Shown here: positions 9,073-18,646 of the stretch, piece after piece | How positions within the stretch are numbered: the first letter of the stretch is position 1 | Layout of the letters: the number at the start of each line of letters is the position of its first letter | Assembly (NCBI RefSeq): GCF_003815975.1 | Contig: NZ_CP033932.1 | Coordinates: 4,073,501-4,137,500, forward strand | DNA length: 64,000 bases | DNA from: Chryseobacterium bernardetii | GTDB taxonomy: Bacteria; Bacteroidota; Bacteroidia; Flavobacteriales; Weeksellaceae | Direction: 5' to 3' | Made by a program: the position numbers and the translations under genes | Notes under the pieces: model-generated | What the model was told of the DNA's origin: nothing | Seen by the model: the letters and a program-made list of their open reading frames with translations, nothing else | Databases searched by the model: none

Positions 9073-11268
9073 TTGAAAGACCTGCTCCTTATTACCCCGC
9101 CTTTTACCCAGCTTAACACTCCTTATCCGGCAACAGCTTATATTAAAGGATTTTTAAATACTAAAAATATTTCCAGCTATCAGATTGATTTGGGAATAGA
9201 TGTTATTTTGGAGTTATTTTCAAAAGGTGGATTACAGAAGGTTTTCAGTAAAGGAATTGATCTTCAGAATGCTTCTGAAAATACACAGAGGATTTATGCA
9301 TTAAGAGAAGAGTATTTAAAGACGATAGATCAGGTGATTCCTTTTTTACAGGGAAAAAACCCTACACTGGCAAGACAGATCTGCAGCATGAACTTTTTAC
9401 CCGAAGCTTCCCGTTTCAACCAATTGGATGATATGGAATTTGCTTTCGGGAACATGGGTTTACAGGACAAAGCCAAACATTTGGCAACCCTGTATCTGGA
9501 AGATATTTCAGATTATATTGTTGAAAATATTGATGCTGATTTTGGCTTCAGCAGATATGCCGAACGTTTGGGGAAAAGTGCTAATTCTTTTGATGAACTG
9601 TATTCAAAATTATCTGCCCAACAAACATTTATAGATGATTTTACTTTAAAAATTCTTCACGAAAGATTAGAATCAGTACAACCCAAACTGGTTTGTTTTT
9701 CTATTCCTTTTCCTGGAAATTTATATTCAGCCTTCAGGTGTGCCCAGTTTATAAAGAAAAATTTTCCGAACATTAAAATTGCAATGGGCGGAGGTTTCCC
9801 GAATACTGAATTAAGAGAAGTTAAGGATCAGAGAGTTTTTGAATTTTTTGATTTTATCACCCTTGATGATGGTGAACTTCCTCTTGAACTCCTGTATGAA
9901 AGTATTTGTTCTTCTGAACAAAGCGAAGAACCTCAGTATAAAAGAACTTTTTTACTTGAAAATCAGAAAGTTGTCTATAAAAATAATTCAAAAAGGCACG
10001 ATTACAAACAGTCAGATATCGGAACTCCGGATTATACGGATTTAAAACTCGATCAATATATTTCAGTCATTGAAATTGCCAATCCAATGCATAGTTTGTG
10101 GAGCGATGGAAGGTGGAATAAACTAACCATGGCTCACGGATGTTATTGGGGGAAATGTACATTCTGTGACATCTCATTAGATTATATCAAGATCTACGAG
10201 CCTATTTCTGCCAAGATTCTGGTAGACAGAATGGAGGAGCTTATTAAAACAACAGGTGAAACCGGCTTCCATTTTGTAGATGAAGCTGCACCGCCAGCTT
10301 TAATGAGAGAAGTTGCCCTTGAAATCCTCCGGAGAAATCTTGTGGTTACCTGGTGGACCAATATCCGTTTTGAAAAAAGCTTCACCAGAGATTTATGTTA
10401 TTTATTAAAACTGTCCGGATGTGTTGCCGTTTCAGGAGGCCTTGAAGTGGCAAGTGACCGTTTATTGAAATTAATTGATAAAGGAATTTCTGTAGAACAG
10501 GTTGCAAAAGTGACAAGAAATTTTACAGAAGCCGGAATTATGATCCATGCTTATCTGATGTATGGTTACCCAACACAAACGATCCAGGAAACAATTGACT
10601 CTATGGAAATGGTTCGCCAGTTGTTTGAAATGGGAATTCTGCAAAGTGGCTTCTGGCATCAGTTTGCAATGACTGCCCACTCACCTGTTGGGCTGAATCC
10701 TGAAGAATTTGGAGTTACCCCAATCAAACAGGAAATTCTATTTGCTAATAATGATATTGATTTTACAGATAAAACAGGAATCAATCATGATAAATTTAGT
10801 TCGGGCTTAAAAAAATCTTTATTCAATTATATGCATGGAATTAATTTTGACCTTCCTCTTCAAGAATGGTTTGATTTTAAAATTCCAAGAACAACTATTC
10901 ACCCTGATTATATTCATGACAGCTTATTGGAAGATGAAGATTTTAAATTTAAGGGAAATTCAAAAGTTGTTTTTTTAACCAAAAATGTAATCGCTGAGAA
11001 TCGCGTAAAAAATAAAAAGAAATATTCCGGTACATATACGCTTCTTACATTCCACCTAAAAACCAATATTGTAAAGGTTGAGATGGAGCAGGATAAAGCA
11101 GAATGGCTGATGGATATTTTGAAAGAACATTCTATCGACAACCAAAAAAAGCCTACAATTCAACAACTTAAGAATCAGTTTGAAGAAAATTTTGATGATT
11201 TTGAGTTGTTCTGGTTTTCAAAACCTATGCAGCAATTGAAAGAAAATGGTGTGATTTTGAGTTTGTAA
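9073..11268 (+). CDS. B12-binding-type radical SAM protein
   Basis: 731 residues. The N-terminus starts LLITPPF as in cobalamin-binding radical SAM enzymes, with a Rossmann-like region to about residue 260. The cluster motif is C357, C362, C365 within HGCYWGKCTFCD, a CX4CX2C spacing instead of the common CX3CX2C, as seen in some B12-radical SAM subfamilies. A SAM-contacting GGLE follows about 90 residues later. The C-terminal 200 residues are outside the core and contain a segment resembling an HTH or peptide-binding domain. The start is TTG at 9073; no ATG lies near, and LLITPPF needs this start. The substrate is unknown and no RiPP or methyltransferase partner lies beside it. Confidence 0.8.
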   Translation: MKDLLLITPPFTQLNTPYPATAYIKGFLNTKNISSYQIDLGIDVILELFSKGGLQKVFSKGIDLQNASENTQRIYALREEYLKTIDQVIPFLQGKNPTLARQICSMNFLPEASRFNQLDDMEFAFGNMGLQDKAKHLATLYLEDISDYIVENIDADFGFSRYAERLGKSANSFDELYSKLSAQQTFIDDFTLKILHERLESVQPKLVCFSIPFPGNLYSAFRCAQFIKKNFPNIKIAMGGGFPNTELREVKDQRVFEFFDFITLDDGELPLELLYESICSSEQSEEPQYKRTFLLENQKVVYKNNSKRHDYKQSDIGTPDYTDLKLDQYISVIEIANPMHSLWSDGRWNKLTMAHGCYWGKCTFCDISLDYIKIYEPISAKILVDRMEELIKTTGETGFHFVDEAAPPALMREVALEILRRNLVVTWWTNIRFEKSFTRDLCYLLKLSGCVAVSGGLEVASDRLLKLIDKGISVEQVAKVTRNFTEAGIMIHAYLMYGYPTQTIQETIDSMEMVRQLFEMGILQSGFWHQFAMTAHSPVGLNPEEFGVTPIKQEILFANNDIDFTDKTGINHDKFSSGLKKSLFNYMHGINFDLPLQEWFDFKIPRTTIHPDYIHDSLLEDEDFKFKGNSKVVFLTKNVIAENRVKNKKKYSGTYTLLTFHLKTNIVKVEMEQDKAEWLMDILKEHSIDNQKKPTIQQLKNQFEENFDDFELFWFSKPMQQLKENGVILSL

Positions 11269-11269
11269 A

Positions 11270-11768
11270 AATGATCCCGATTTTTCTCAGGGGATTTCTA
11301 ATTAAGGACTTTTTATTTTTGTCTCGCAGATTCCGCTAATTATGCAGATTAATTTTGGGACAAGATTATATAAATAATCCTTATACTTATACGTTTTGGC
11401 TAAAGCTGTTGGAATTTTATATTTATTATAAAACGGGCTAAAGCCCGTTTCTATTGAATAGATTTTACTATATTTTCTAAGAATAAAATACCCATAATCT
11501 TTGTCATTCCTTAGGAATCCAGCCTCCTGTTTTAATATGTAATGTTTTTAGATTCTTTCATAATGACAAAATCCTCCAAAAAACTCCAACAGATTGCGCA
11601 AGATGATTATATTATATTTACATTGCATACAAAGAAAAATCCGTGCATTCGTGGCTTATTTTTTTAGCCACAAATTCACGAATATAATAAGTGAACATTT
11701 ATCAAATCAGACAGATAAAAATCCTCAGAAGCATTTCGGAGGATTTTGTTTTATATTTCTTAGCCAAT
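11270..11768. repeat. Gene-free stretch made of several small repeat families
   Basis: About 500 bases with no convincing gene. It contains TCTCGCAGATT...GCAGATTA at 11322-11353 (related to 51241-51272), a hairpin AAACGGGC-TAAA-GCCCGTTT at 11431-11450, a palindrome ATTCCTTAGGAAT at 11506-11518, and an inverted pair built on GTGGCT / AGCCAC at 11651-11680 with flanking ATTCGTG / CACGAAT. These look like interspersed intergenic elements of Chryseobacterium-type genomes. The end nearest 11769 holds the terminator of the minus-strand gene. Confidence 0.65.
11718..11747 (-). terminator. Terminator of the secreted-protein gene at 11769
   Basis: A 9-bp stem, AAAATCCTC / GAGGATTTT, with a 12-base loop. 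On the minus strand it is followed by TTTTTATCTG. Confidence 0.75.
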
Positions 11769-12587
11769 TTAATTCGGGGTATCTTTTGTAACAGGGCCTA
11801 CATTTACTTTTTCCTGAACTTTGATAAAATTCGGATCCATAATCGCCATACGTTCTGCCAGTGCTTTATAGGTTGGATATTTCAGAATAGAAGCTCTGCC
11901 TGACATTTCTTTGAAAAGAGTAAAAGATTTCCCACCGGCGGTTTTCAGCTGTTTGGTTGTGGTAATATACTTTCCAATATATTTACTCTTTGCATCATAG
12001 ATTTCAATATCTATAAAGCTTTTTTCCATGATTTTATCATCTGAACCAAAGCTTACCGGTAAATTGGTAAAATAACCCACAGGAACGCCATTGCTGAGGA
12101 TCTCTCCCACTTTATTTACTTCCAGGTTCATTTTATCAATCTTCCTTCTGATAGTATAGGCATCCTTTGTCTTACTGTCCAGCTTTCTTTTAGGGACATT
12201 TGAAAACAATTCATCCAGAGTCTTTACATTGATTCCTTTATTATCTATGATTTTAAAATCTTTCACAGAAGTATAGACTGCAGATTTTTCTTCACCGGAA
12301 AATGCAGAAGGTGATGAATAATCTACCTCAATGGTTTTATCCCTGTTATACACTCTATTGATCTGAATGTAGCTGTCCCTTACTGAGTCTACAATACTTT
12401 TATCAATAAATTTTATAGTATACAAAGGAGTTTCCTTCAAATCCATGAAAGTATACTCACTGCCTTTATTTGAAATTTTGGCTACCGGGATCCCGTCTAA
12501 GTTGATAATTCCTCTTTTGGTTTTGATATTCTGGGCATTGAGGAAAGCCCCCAGAATTGTAAAGAATATGATTATACTTTTCTTCAT
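11769..12587 (-). CDS. Secreted protein of unknown function
   Basis: 272 residues with a clear N-terminal signal peptide (MKKSIIIFFTILGAFLNAQ, cleavage probably after AQ), so it is periplasmic or surface-bound. The mature part is beta-rich with many Lys and Asp residues and contains no cysteine pairs. The composition and N-terminus are like many Flavobacteriia periplasmic proteins, but I do not recognise a domain. It is preceded by the atpDC terminator and followed by its own, so it is probably transcribed alone. Confidence 0.7.
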   Translation of the reverse strand: MKKSIIIFFTILGAFLNAQNIKTKRGIINLDGIPVAKISNKGSEYTFMDLKETPLYTIKFIDKSIVDSVRDSYIQINRVYNRDKTIEVDYSSPSAFSGEEKSAVYTSVKDFKIIDNKGINVKTLDELFSNVPKRKLDSKTKDAYTIRRKIDKMNLEVNKVGEILSNGVPVGYFTNLPVSFGSDDKIMEKSFIDIEIYDAKSKYIGKYITTTKQLKTAGGKSFTLFKEMSGRASILKYPTYKALAERMAIMDPNFIKVQEKVNVGPVTKDTPN

Positions 12588-12622
12588 AGAATCAGATTTT
12601 TACATGACTTGACATACAATAA

Positions 12623-12650
12623 AAAAAGTGTAACCAAAGTTACACTTTTT
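12623..12650 (-). terminator. Terminator of the atpDC operon
   Basis: Perfect 12-bp stem AAAAAGTGTAAC / GTTACACTTTTT with a 4-base loop, 27 bases past the atpC stop. Confidence 0.85.
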
Positions 12651-12677
12651 TGAAAATATATTTAGCTTTTCATTTAA

Positions 12678-12959
12678 TTATTCGCAAAGGATAATTCCTT
12701 TGTTATGATTAAATTCCACAACACCGCTTTTGATAGAATATGAAAAAACAGAGTCTTTATCATTTTCTTTGGTTAGATTTTTAGCGAAAGCTTCATCTAC
12801 AGAATTCGTAAAAAGCTTTACTTTTCCACCAACTAAAGAAGAAACAATTCCTGCGTGGTTTTTCATGATGTGGAATTCACCATTTTTTCCCGGCAGTAAT
12901 ACTGAGTTTACTTCTCCTTCAAAAACTACGTATTCTGGTGTTAAAATTTTTATATTCAT
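12678..12959 (-). CDS. atpC: F1Fo ATP synthase epsilon subunit
   Basis: A 93-residue protein starting MNIKILTPEYVVFEGEV, the standard N-terminal beta-sandwich of the epsilon subunit, with the conserved GEFHIM.NHA loop. It couples gamma-subunit rotation to F1 and may act as an inhibitor. It lacks the long C-terminal helical hairpin of E. coli epsilon (about 139 residues), as usual in Bacteroidota. The ATG at 12959 is preferred because the frame upstream of it reads through an AT-rich inverted repeat (12983-13021). It follows atpD on the same strand, 80 bases away. Confidence 0.92.
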   Translation of the reverse strand: MNIKILTPEYVVFEGEVNSVLLPGKNGEFHIMKNHAGIVSSLVGGKVKLFTNSVDEAFAKNLTKENDKDSVFSYSIKSGVVEFNHNKGIILCE

Positions 12960-12982
12960 AGAAACAAATTTGAAATTTGATG

Positions 12983-13021
12983 TTTGAAATTTGAAATTAC
13001 CATCGAACTTCAAATTTCAAA
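12983..13021 (-). repeat. Perfect inverted repeat between atpD and atpC
   Basis: TTTGAAATTTGAA and its exact complement TTCAAATTTCAAA are separated by 13 bases, and are flanked by further TTTGAAATTTG copies (12968-12980). The stem lies inside the operon transcript, between the atpD stop and the atpC start. Confidence 0.75.
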
Positions 13022-13039
13022 TCTCAAATTGTTAATAAT

Positions 13040-14668
<1,629 letters not shown>

Positions 14669-14704
14669 CTATTTATCTGAGAAAAATATTGATTCATTGT
14701 TATA

Positions 14705-14735
14705 TTGATAGATTGTTACATTATATCTATATTTG
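14705..14735 (+). promoter_or_regulatory. Promoter of ribF
   Basis: TTG at 14705-14707, a 20-base spacer and TATATTTG at 14728-14735 match the Bacteroidota -33/-7 pattern. Transcription should start near 14741, about 14 bases before the TTG start codon. Confidence 0.7.
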
Positions 14736-14754
14736 CAGTCAAATTTTTCCCGTT

Positions 14755-15675
14755 TTGAAAGTTTTCAAGAATTTTAAAGATTATTCCTCTCAAAAGCCTC
14801 TAGCATTGTCTTTAGGTATGTTTGACGGGGTACATCTCGGACATAAAAGTATTATCAATGAACTCATTAAGGTAGGAACAGCAAATAATCTGGAAACTGC
14901 CATTCTTACTTTCTGGCCACATCCAAGATTTGTTTTTAATCCTAATGAAGATTTAAAACTTCTGAATACGATAGAGGAAAAACAACAGCGCATTGAAAAA
15001 TATGGCGTTGAAACCCTGTTTATTAAAGAATTTGATGAAGAATTCAGAAATCTTACCGGTGAAGAATTTGTGCGTCAAATTCTCATTGATAAGCTGAATG
15101 TAAAATACCTTATTATAGGATACGATCATTCTTTCGGAAAAAATAAAAGCGGAAACTTTGAGCTTCTTCAAAAACTTTCAAAAGAACTTGATTTTGAGGT
15201 TGAGCAGATGGAAGCCATTAATATTCATGAGAATAACATCAGCTCTACAAAAGTTCGTAATGCTCTTTTAACAGGAAATATTAAAGAAGCCAATGAAATG
15301 CTGGGATACTCCTACCCTGTTTCCGGAACGGTAGTTCATGGAAAGAAAATAGGAAGAACTATTGGATATCCAACGGCTAATATTGATACGGAATCTATTA
15401 AACTCCTGCCTAAAAAAGGCGCTTATATTGTTGAAGTGGAAGTAAAAGGGCAGAAATATAAAGGAATGCTGAGCATTGGAACAAATCCTACAGTAAACGG
15501 AGAAAGATTAACAGTTGAAGTATATATCCTTAATTTTGACAATGATATTTATGATGAAAAGATCACAGTAAGATTCAGAGACTTCCTGCATGATGAAATT
15601 AAGTTTGAAGGTCTGGAAAAACTGATTGAAAGGCTTGACGAAGATAAGCGGTTAACAGAGGAATTTAATTTCTAA
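14755..15675 (+). CDS. ribF: Bifunctional riboflavin kinase / FAD synthetase
   Basis: 306 residues. The N-terminal nucleotidyltransferase domain has GMFDGVHLGHK (the HxGH motif). The C-terminal riboflavin kinase domain has GRTIGYPTANI and TVEVYILNFD. The enzyme phosphorylates riboflavin to FMN and adenylates it to FAD. I place the start at the TTG at 14755 (LKVFKNFKDY), where homologues begin. The longer open frame from 14689 runs through the -33 and -7 promoter elements and so cannot be translated. Terminator at 15681-15714. Confidence 0.93.
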   Translation: MKVFKNFKDYSSQKPLALSLGMFDGVHLGHKSIINELIKVGTANNLETAILTFWPHPRFVFNPNEDLKLLNTIEEKQQRIEKYGVETLFIKEFDEEFRNLTGEEFVRQILIDKLNVKYLIIGYDHSFGKNKSGNFELLQKLSKELDFEVEQMEAINIHENNISSTKVRNALLTGNIKEANEMLGYSYPVSGTVVHGKKIGRTIGYPTANIDTESIKLLPKKGAYIVEVEVKGQKYKGMLSIGTNPTVNGERLTVEVYILNFDNDIYDEKITVRFRDFLHDEIKFEGLEKLIERLDEDKRLTEEFNF

Positions 15676-15680
15676 GATAT

Positions 15681-15714
15681 AAAAAAGGTTATTCAGTGCT
15701 GAATAACCTTTTTT
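15681..15714. terminator. Bidirectional terminator between ribF and the lipoprotein gene
   Basis: AAAAAAGGTTATTCAG and its complement CTGAATAACCTTTTTT are almost contiguous. The long stem has A and T runs on both sides and serves the convergent genes ending at 15675 and 15722. Confidence 0.9.
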
Positions 15715-15721
15715 TGTTTTT

Positions 15722-16210
15722 TTATTTAAGTATCTTCAGGTTTATTTTCTGAACCTCATTATTCATTGTCACATTAGGAAACCCTTTATCATAATCTATC
15801 CCTATATCTCCTTTACTGTCAGCCTTTCCGTTTCCGTCAGAATCCCAGCTCAGACCAATATAATATTTAACAGGCCCCGCAGGCTTAGGATTGATCTTAC
15901 TTACAGCATCCTTAGATACCGGAAAATTAATGGTAAAAGGTATTGATTTCTGTTCATATTCTTTTTCTTCCAGTAATGTAGCGGGTGCATCTGCTAAATT
16001 TCCGTCCATTCCATACAAACGCACTATAAGTCTGGCACTTTTAATGGTAAAATTATCAGTTCCTACAAATTCTATCTTCAGATTATCAGAAAAATTTTCC
16101 GCCTTTTTTTCAGATAGAACAGTTTCAGGGGTTGTTTTATTCTTTGCTTTATTGCAGCCTGATAATGCTAACACACCCGCTGCGATGAATAATAAAAGGT
16201 GATTTTTCAT
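15722..16210 (-). CDS. Lipoprotein with a YbaY/pilotin-like beta-sandwich
   Basis: 162 residues. The signal peptide ends in LSGC, so Cys19 is expected to be lipidated. From about residue 55 the sequence IVRLYGMDGNLADAPATLLE, then PFTINFPV and YYIGLSWD, resembles the YbaY / YscW-type lipoprotein domain (PF09619-like) of secretin pilotins. That assignment is a tentative resemblance. A segment DSDGNGKADSKGD looks like a calcium-binding DxDxNG loop. It converges with ribF and appears to stand alone. Confidence 0.65.
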   Translation of the reverse strand: MKNHLLLFIAAGVLALSGCNKAKNKTTPETVLSEKKAENFSDNLKIEFVGTDNFTIKSARLIVRLYGMDGNLADAPATLLEEKEYEQKSIPFTINFPVSKDAVSKINPKPAGPVKYYIGLSWDSDGNGKADSKGDIGIDYDKGFPNVTMNNEVQKINLKILK

Positions 16211-16309
16211 TGGTTCTTATTTTAATTGATATCAGTTTAATATTTACAGATATCTGGTAACAAAATTTATACCTGAATGCATACGGCTTAAAGCTGTAAA
16301 TTGATGATA

Positions 16310-16663
16310 TTATGAATTATTGATGGTATTCTGAACTTTTTTAGTAAGTGATTTAAATACCAGATCATAAGAATGATCTATTAGTTTCAAAATCAGATCT
16401 CTTTTCAAACCATTCACCACTACTGAATTCCAATGGGTTTTATTCATATGATAAGCACCTGTAATCTGGGGATATTGCTCCCGAAGTTCAGCACTCCATT
16501 CCGGGTCTGTCTTTACATTGATGGACAAGGGTTGTCTTTCAAGTGCCATCAACAGGAACATTTTAGTATCAACTTTTAATACAAGGGTTTCGTTATCAAA
16601 AGGGAAACTTTCTGTAACGGCTTTTTTAGCAAGACAGTAGTCTAATATTTCGTTGGCATCCAT
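16310..16663 (-). CDS. MmcQ/YjbR family protein
   Basis: 117 residues of the MmcQ/YjbR (DUF419) family: the N-terminal LDYCLAKKAVTESFPF, a middle VKTDPE and the C-terminal HWNSVVV...LIDHSYDLVF are all family signatures. The fold is a CyaY-like double-wing domain thought to bind DNA, and the biological role is unknown. Its 5' flank contains ATGAGTAATGAG-type low-complexity sequence and then the heptamer array at 16726-16788, so it is divergent from the SDR gene. Confidence 0.85.
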   Translation of the reverse strand: MDANEILDYCLAKKAVTESFPFDNETLVLKVDTKMFLLMALERQPLSINVKTDPEWSAELREQYPQITGAYHMNKTHWNSVVVNGLKRDLILKLIDHSYDLVFKSLTKKVQNTINNS

Positions 16664-16725
16664 TGTTATGAGTAATGAGTGATAGGTAATATGATAATTG
16701 ATAGCAAAACCAGATGTTTAAAATA

Positions 16726-16788
16726 ATCTTTTATCTTTTATCTTTTATCTTTTATCTTTTATCTTTTATCTTTTATCTTTTATCTTTT
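16726..16788. repeat. Nine tandem copies of the heptamer ATCTTTT
   Basis: Uninterrupted array of 9 x 7 bp, ending 55 bases before the SDR gene start at 16844 and 62 bases from the start of the MmcQ gene. It lies in the shared 5' region of two divergent genes, so changes in copy number could alter promoter spacing. Not part of any coding frame. Confidence 0.9.
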
Positions 16789-16843
16789 AATCAAATTTAG
16801 TAAATTTAAGAAAGAAAATATTATCATATTAAACCTTATTATT

Positions 16844-17503
16844 ATGAAAGCTTTAGTAATTGGTGCTACAGGCGCTACAGGAAAAGACTTGGTTAATCAG
16901 TTGCTCAACGATAAAGCTTTTGAGGAAGTTGATATTTTTGTAAGAAAGCCTGTTGATATTGAGAACGACAAGCTTAAAGTTCACATTATAGATTTTGAAA
17001 AACCTCAAGAATGGAAAGGAATGATAAAAGGGGATGTTGCATTTTCATGCCTGGGAACTACTTTAAAGGATGCCGGAAGTAAAGAAGCCCAGAAAAAAGT
17101 GGATTTTGATTATCAGTATGAATTTGCAAAAGCAGCCAGAGAAAATGAGGTGGAAGATTACATTCTGGTTTCAGCGTATGGAGCTAATCCGAAGTCCAAG
17201 ATTTTCTATTCTAAAATGAAGGGTGAGCTGGAAGAAGCTGTAAAGCAGTTACATTTCAATAAAATAACTATCTTCAAACCCGGAATGCTGGAGCGGAAGA
17301 ATTCTGAAAGAACTGGTGAAGTCCTGGGCAGCAGGATTATAAAATTTGCCAATAAGCTAGGATTGCTGGAAAGTCAGAAGCCTTTACCAACTGATATTTT
17401 AGCCAAAGCAATGATTAATTCTTCAAAAATTAAAAGCAACGGCTACTCCAGTATTAAACTTGGAAATATTTTTTGCTTTGCAGAAAAAGTGATTGATAAG
17501 TGA
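16844..17503 (+). CDS. Atypical SDR, NAD(P)-binding protein
   Basis: 219 residues with a Rossmann fold. The dinucleotide-binding motif GATGATG is at residues 7-13, followed by a CLGTT loop near 67 and a YSKMKGELE active-site-like Tyr-x3-Lys near 121-125. This pattern belongs to the atypical SDR / HTATIP2-like group. These proteins bind NADPH, but for bacterial members the substrate is generally unknown. The gene is divergent from the MmcQ gene and has the heptamer array upstream. It does not look like the classical SDR expected for 3-ketocapnine reduction. Confidence 0.8.
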   Translation: MKALVIGATGATGKDLVNQLLNDKAFEEVDIFVRKPVDIENDKLKVHIIDFEKPQEWKGMIKGDVAFSCLGTTLKDAGSKEAQKKVDFDYQYEFAKAARENEVEDYILVSAYGANPKSKIFYSKMKGELEEAVKQLHFNKITIFKPGMLERKNSERTGEVLGSRIIKFANKLGLLESQKPLPTDILAKAMINSSKIKSNGYSSIKLGNIFCFAEKVIDK

Positions 17504-17510
17504 AAAAAAG

Positions 17511-17972
17511 CTATACTAGAAAAATCTGTGTACATCTATAATATCCTTCAGGATCACCGGGAAAATATTTAATGATTTCCTGATATTTCTCTCTTGCCTT
17601 TTTCACCTGCCCGAATCTCATGTATTGTACAGCAAGATTCTGTTTAAATATCGGAGCTTTATTCTGAGCCAGACTATCTGCTGTATAATACATTATCAAA
17701 GATTCTTTATGCAGGTTCTGCAATCGTAAATAATATCCTGCTAAAAAATAGGCATCACAATATTTAGGGTCGTCTTTAATGACTTTCATTAAAGCCAATG
17801 ATAATGCAGGATAATATTGGGGGAAATTAAGACCTTCAACAGCACCTTCAAACATTTCTTTTGACTCTTTTTTCTCGGGAATACAGTAATTTGTTTTCCC
17901 TAAAAAATAATTGTCTTGTGAAAATCCTTTCACAAAAAGGATCAGACTGCAAATAGTTAATAGTTTTTTCAT
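17511..17972 (-). CDS. Secreted TPR-repeat protein
   Basis: 153 residues from the ATG at 17972. The N-terminal signal peptide is MKKLLTICSLILFVKGFSQ. After it, helical repeats at about residues 50-145 read as TPR units (AYFLAGYYLRLQNLHKES, then NLAVQYMRFGQVKKAREKYQEI). It is probably a periplasmic protein-protein interaction scaffold. An upstream in-frame ATG at 18008 is rejected because it lies in the terminator of the glutathione peroxidase gene. It overlaps no neighbour and ends 8 bases from the convergent SDR gene. Confidence 0.75.
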   Translation of the reverse strand: MKKLLTICSLILFVKGFSQDNYFLGKTNYCIPEKKESKEMFEGAVEGLNFPQYYPALSLALMKVIKDDPKYCDAYFLAGYYLRLQNLHKESLIMYYTADSLAQNKAPIFKQNLAVQYMRFGQVKKAREKYQEIIKYFPGDPEGYYRCTQIFLV

Positions 17973-17987
17973 GGTATAAAAATAAAA

Positions 17988-18011
17988 AAAGTGGATGTAA
18001 TCATCCACTTT
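17988..18011 (-). terminator. Terminator of the glutathione peroxidase gene
   Basis: 10-bp stem AAAGTGGATG / CATCCACTTT with loop TAAT; the T run is on the minus strand. Confidence 0.8.
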
Positions 18012-18033
18012 ATCAAGATATATTTTCTCTGTC

Positions 18034-18609
18034 TTATTTCAAATATTTTGTAATTGAATCGCTTGTAGGTTTTGTAGTACTTACGAAGCTATCAATAAGT
18101 TTTCCGTTCTCATCAATCAGGAATTTAGTAAAGTTCCAAAGGATAGTGGTGTTTTTTACTCCGTTTAATTCCTGTTCTGTTAGGTATTTAAAGATGGGTG
18201 CGGTATCATCTCCTTTTACCGAAACTTTTGCTGCCATCGGGAATGTTACTCCGTAATTTTTCTGGCAGAATGTTCCTATTTCAGCGTTTGTTCCCGGTTC
18301 CTGTCCTCCAAAGTTGTTGGCAGGGAAACCTACTACTACCAATTTGTCTTTGTATTCTTCATATACTTTTTCCAGATCTGCATACTGAGGAGTAAACCCG
18401 CATTCAGAAGCGGTATTAACGATCAGTATCTTTTTCCCTTTGAAATCTGCAAAGTTGATTTCCTTTCCGTCAAGGCTTTCTACTTTAAAGTCATATATTG
18501 TTTTTCCCATAAGTTCTTTGGTTTTAGCTTGAGAAACTTCACTTTTTTGATTGGTGCAGCTTTGCAGAAACGCTGTAAATGAAAGCAGCATTAAAAAAAT
18601 ATTTTTCAT
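18034..18609 (-). CDS. Lipid-anchored glutathione peroxidase family protein
   Basis: 191 residues. A lipoprotein signal with FLQSC places the mature N-terminus at Cys18, so the enzyme is exported. The thioredoxin-fold peroxidase has peroxidatic Cys70 in NTASECGFTPQY, Gln103 in GGQEPG and Trp in WNFTKF, the catalytic triad of the GPx family in its cysteine (non-selenium) form. A second cysteine near 115 may resolve it with thioredoxin. It reduces hydroperoxides, probably lipid peroxides, outside the cytoplasm. It follows the LolA-like gene on the same strand with a gap of 37 bases and may be co-transcribed with it. Confidence 0.88.
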   Translation of the reverse strand: MKNIFLMLLSFTAFLQSCTNQKSEVSQAKTKELMGKTIYDFKVESLDGKEINFADFKGKKILIVNTASECGFTPQYADLEKVYEEYKDKLVVVGFPANNFGGQEPGTNAEIGTFCQKNYGVTFPMAAKVSVKGDDTAPIFKYLTEQELNGVKNTTILWNFTKFLIDENGKLIDSFVSTTKPTSDSITKYLK

Positions 18610-18646
18610 TTCTTATAAATTTTAAGCAGCCTGAACTGCGGATGAA

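Noticed and set aside
16844..17503. SDR gene as the missing 3-ketocapnine reductase
   Set aside because: The motifs are of the atypical HTATIP2-like group and the gene is 9.7 kb from the pathway genes.
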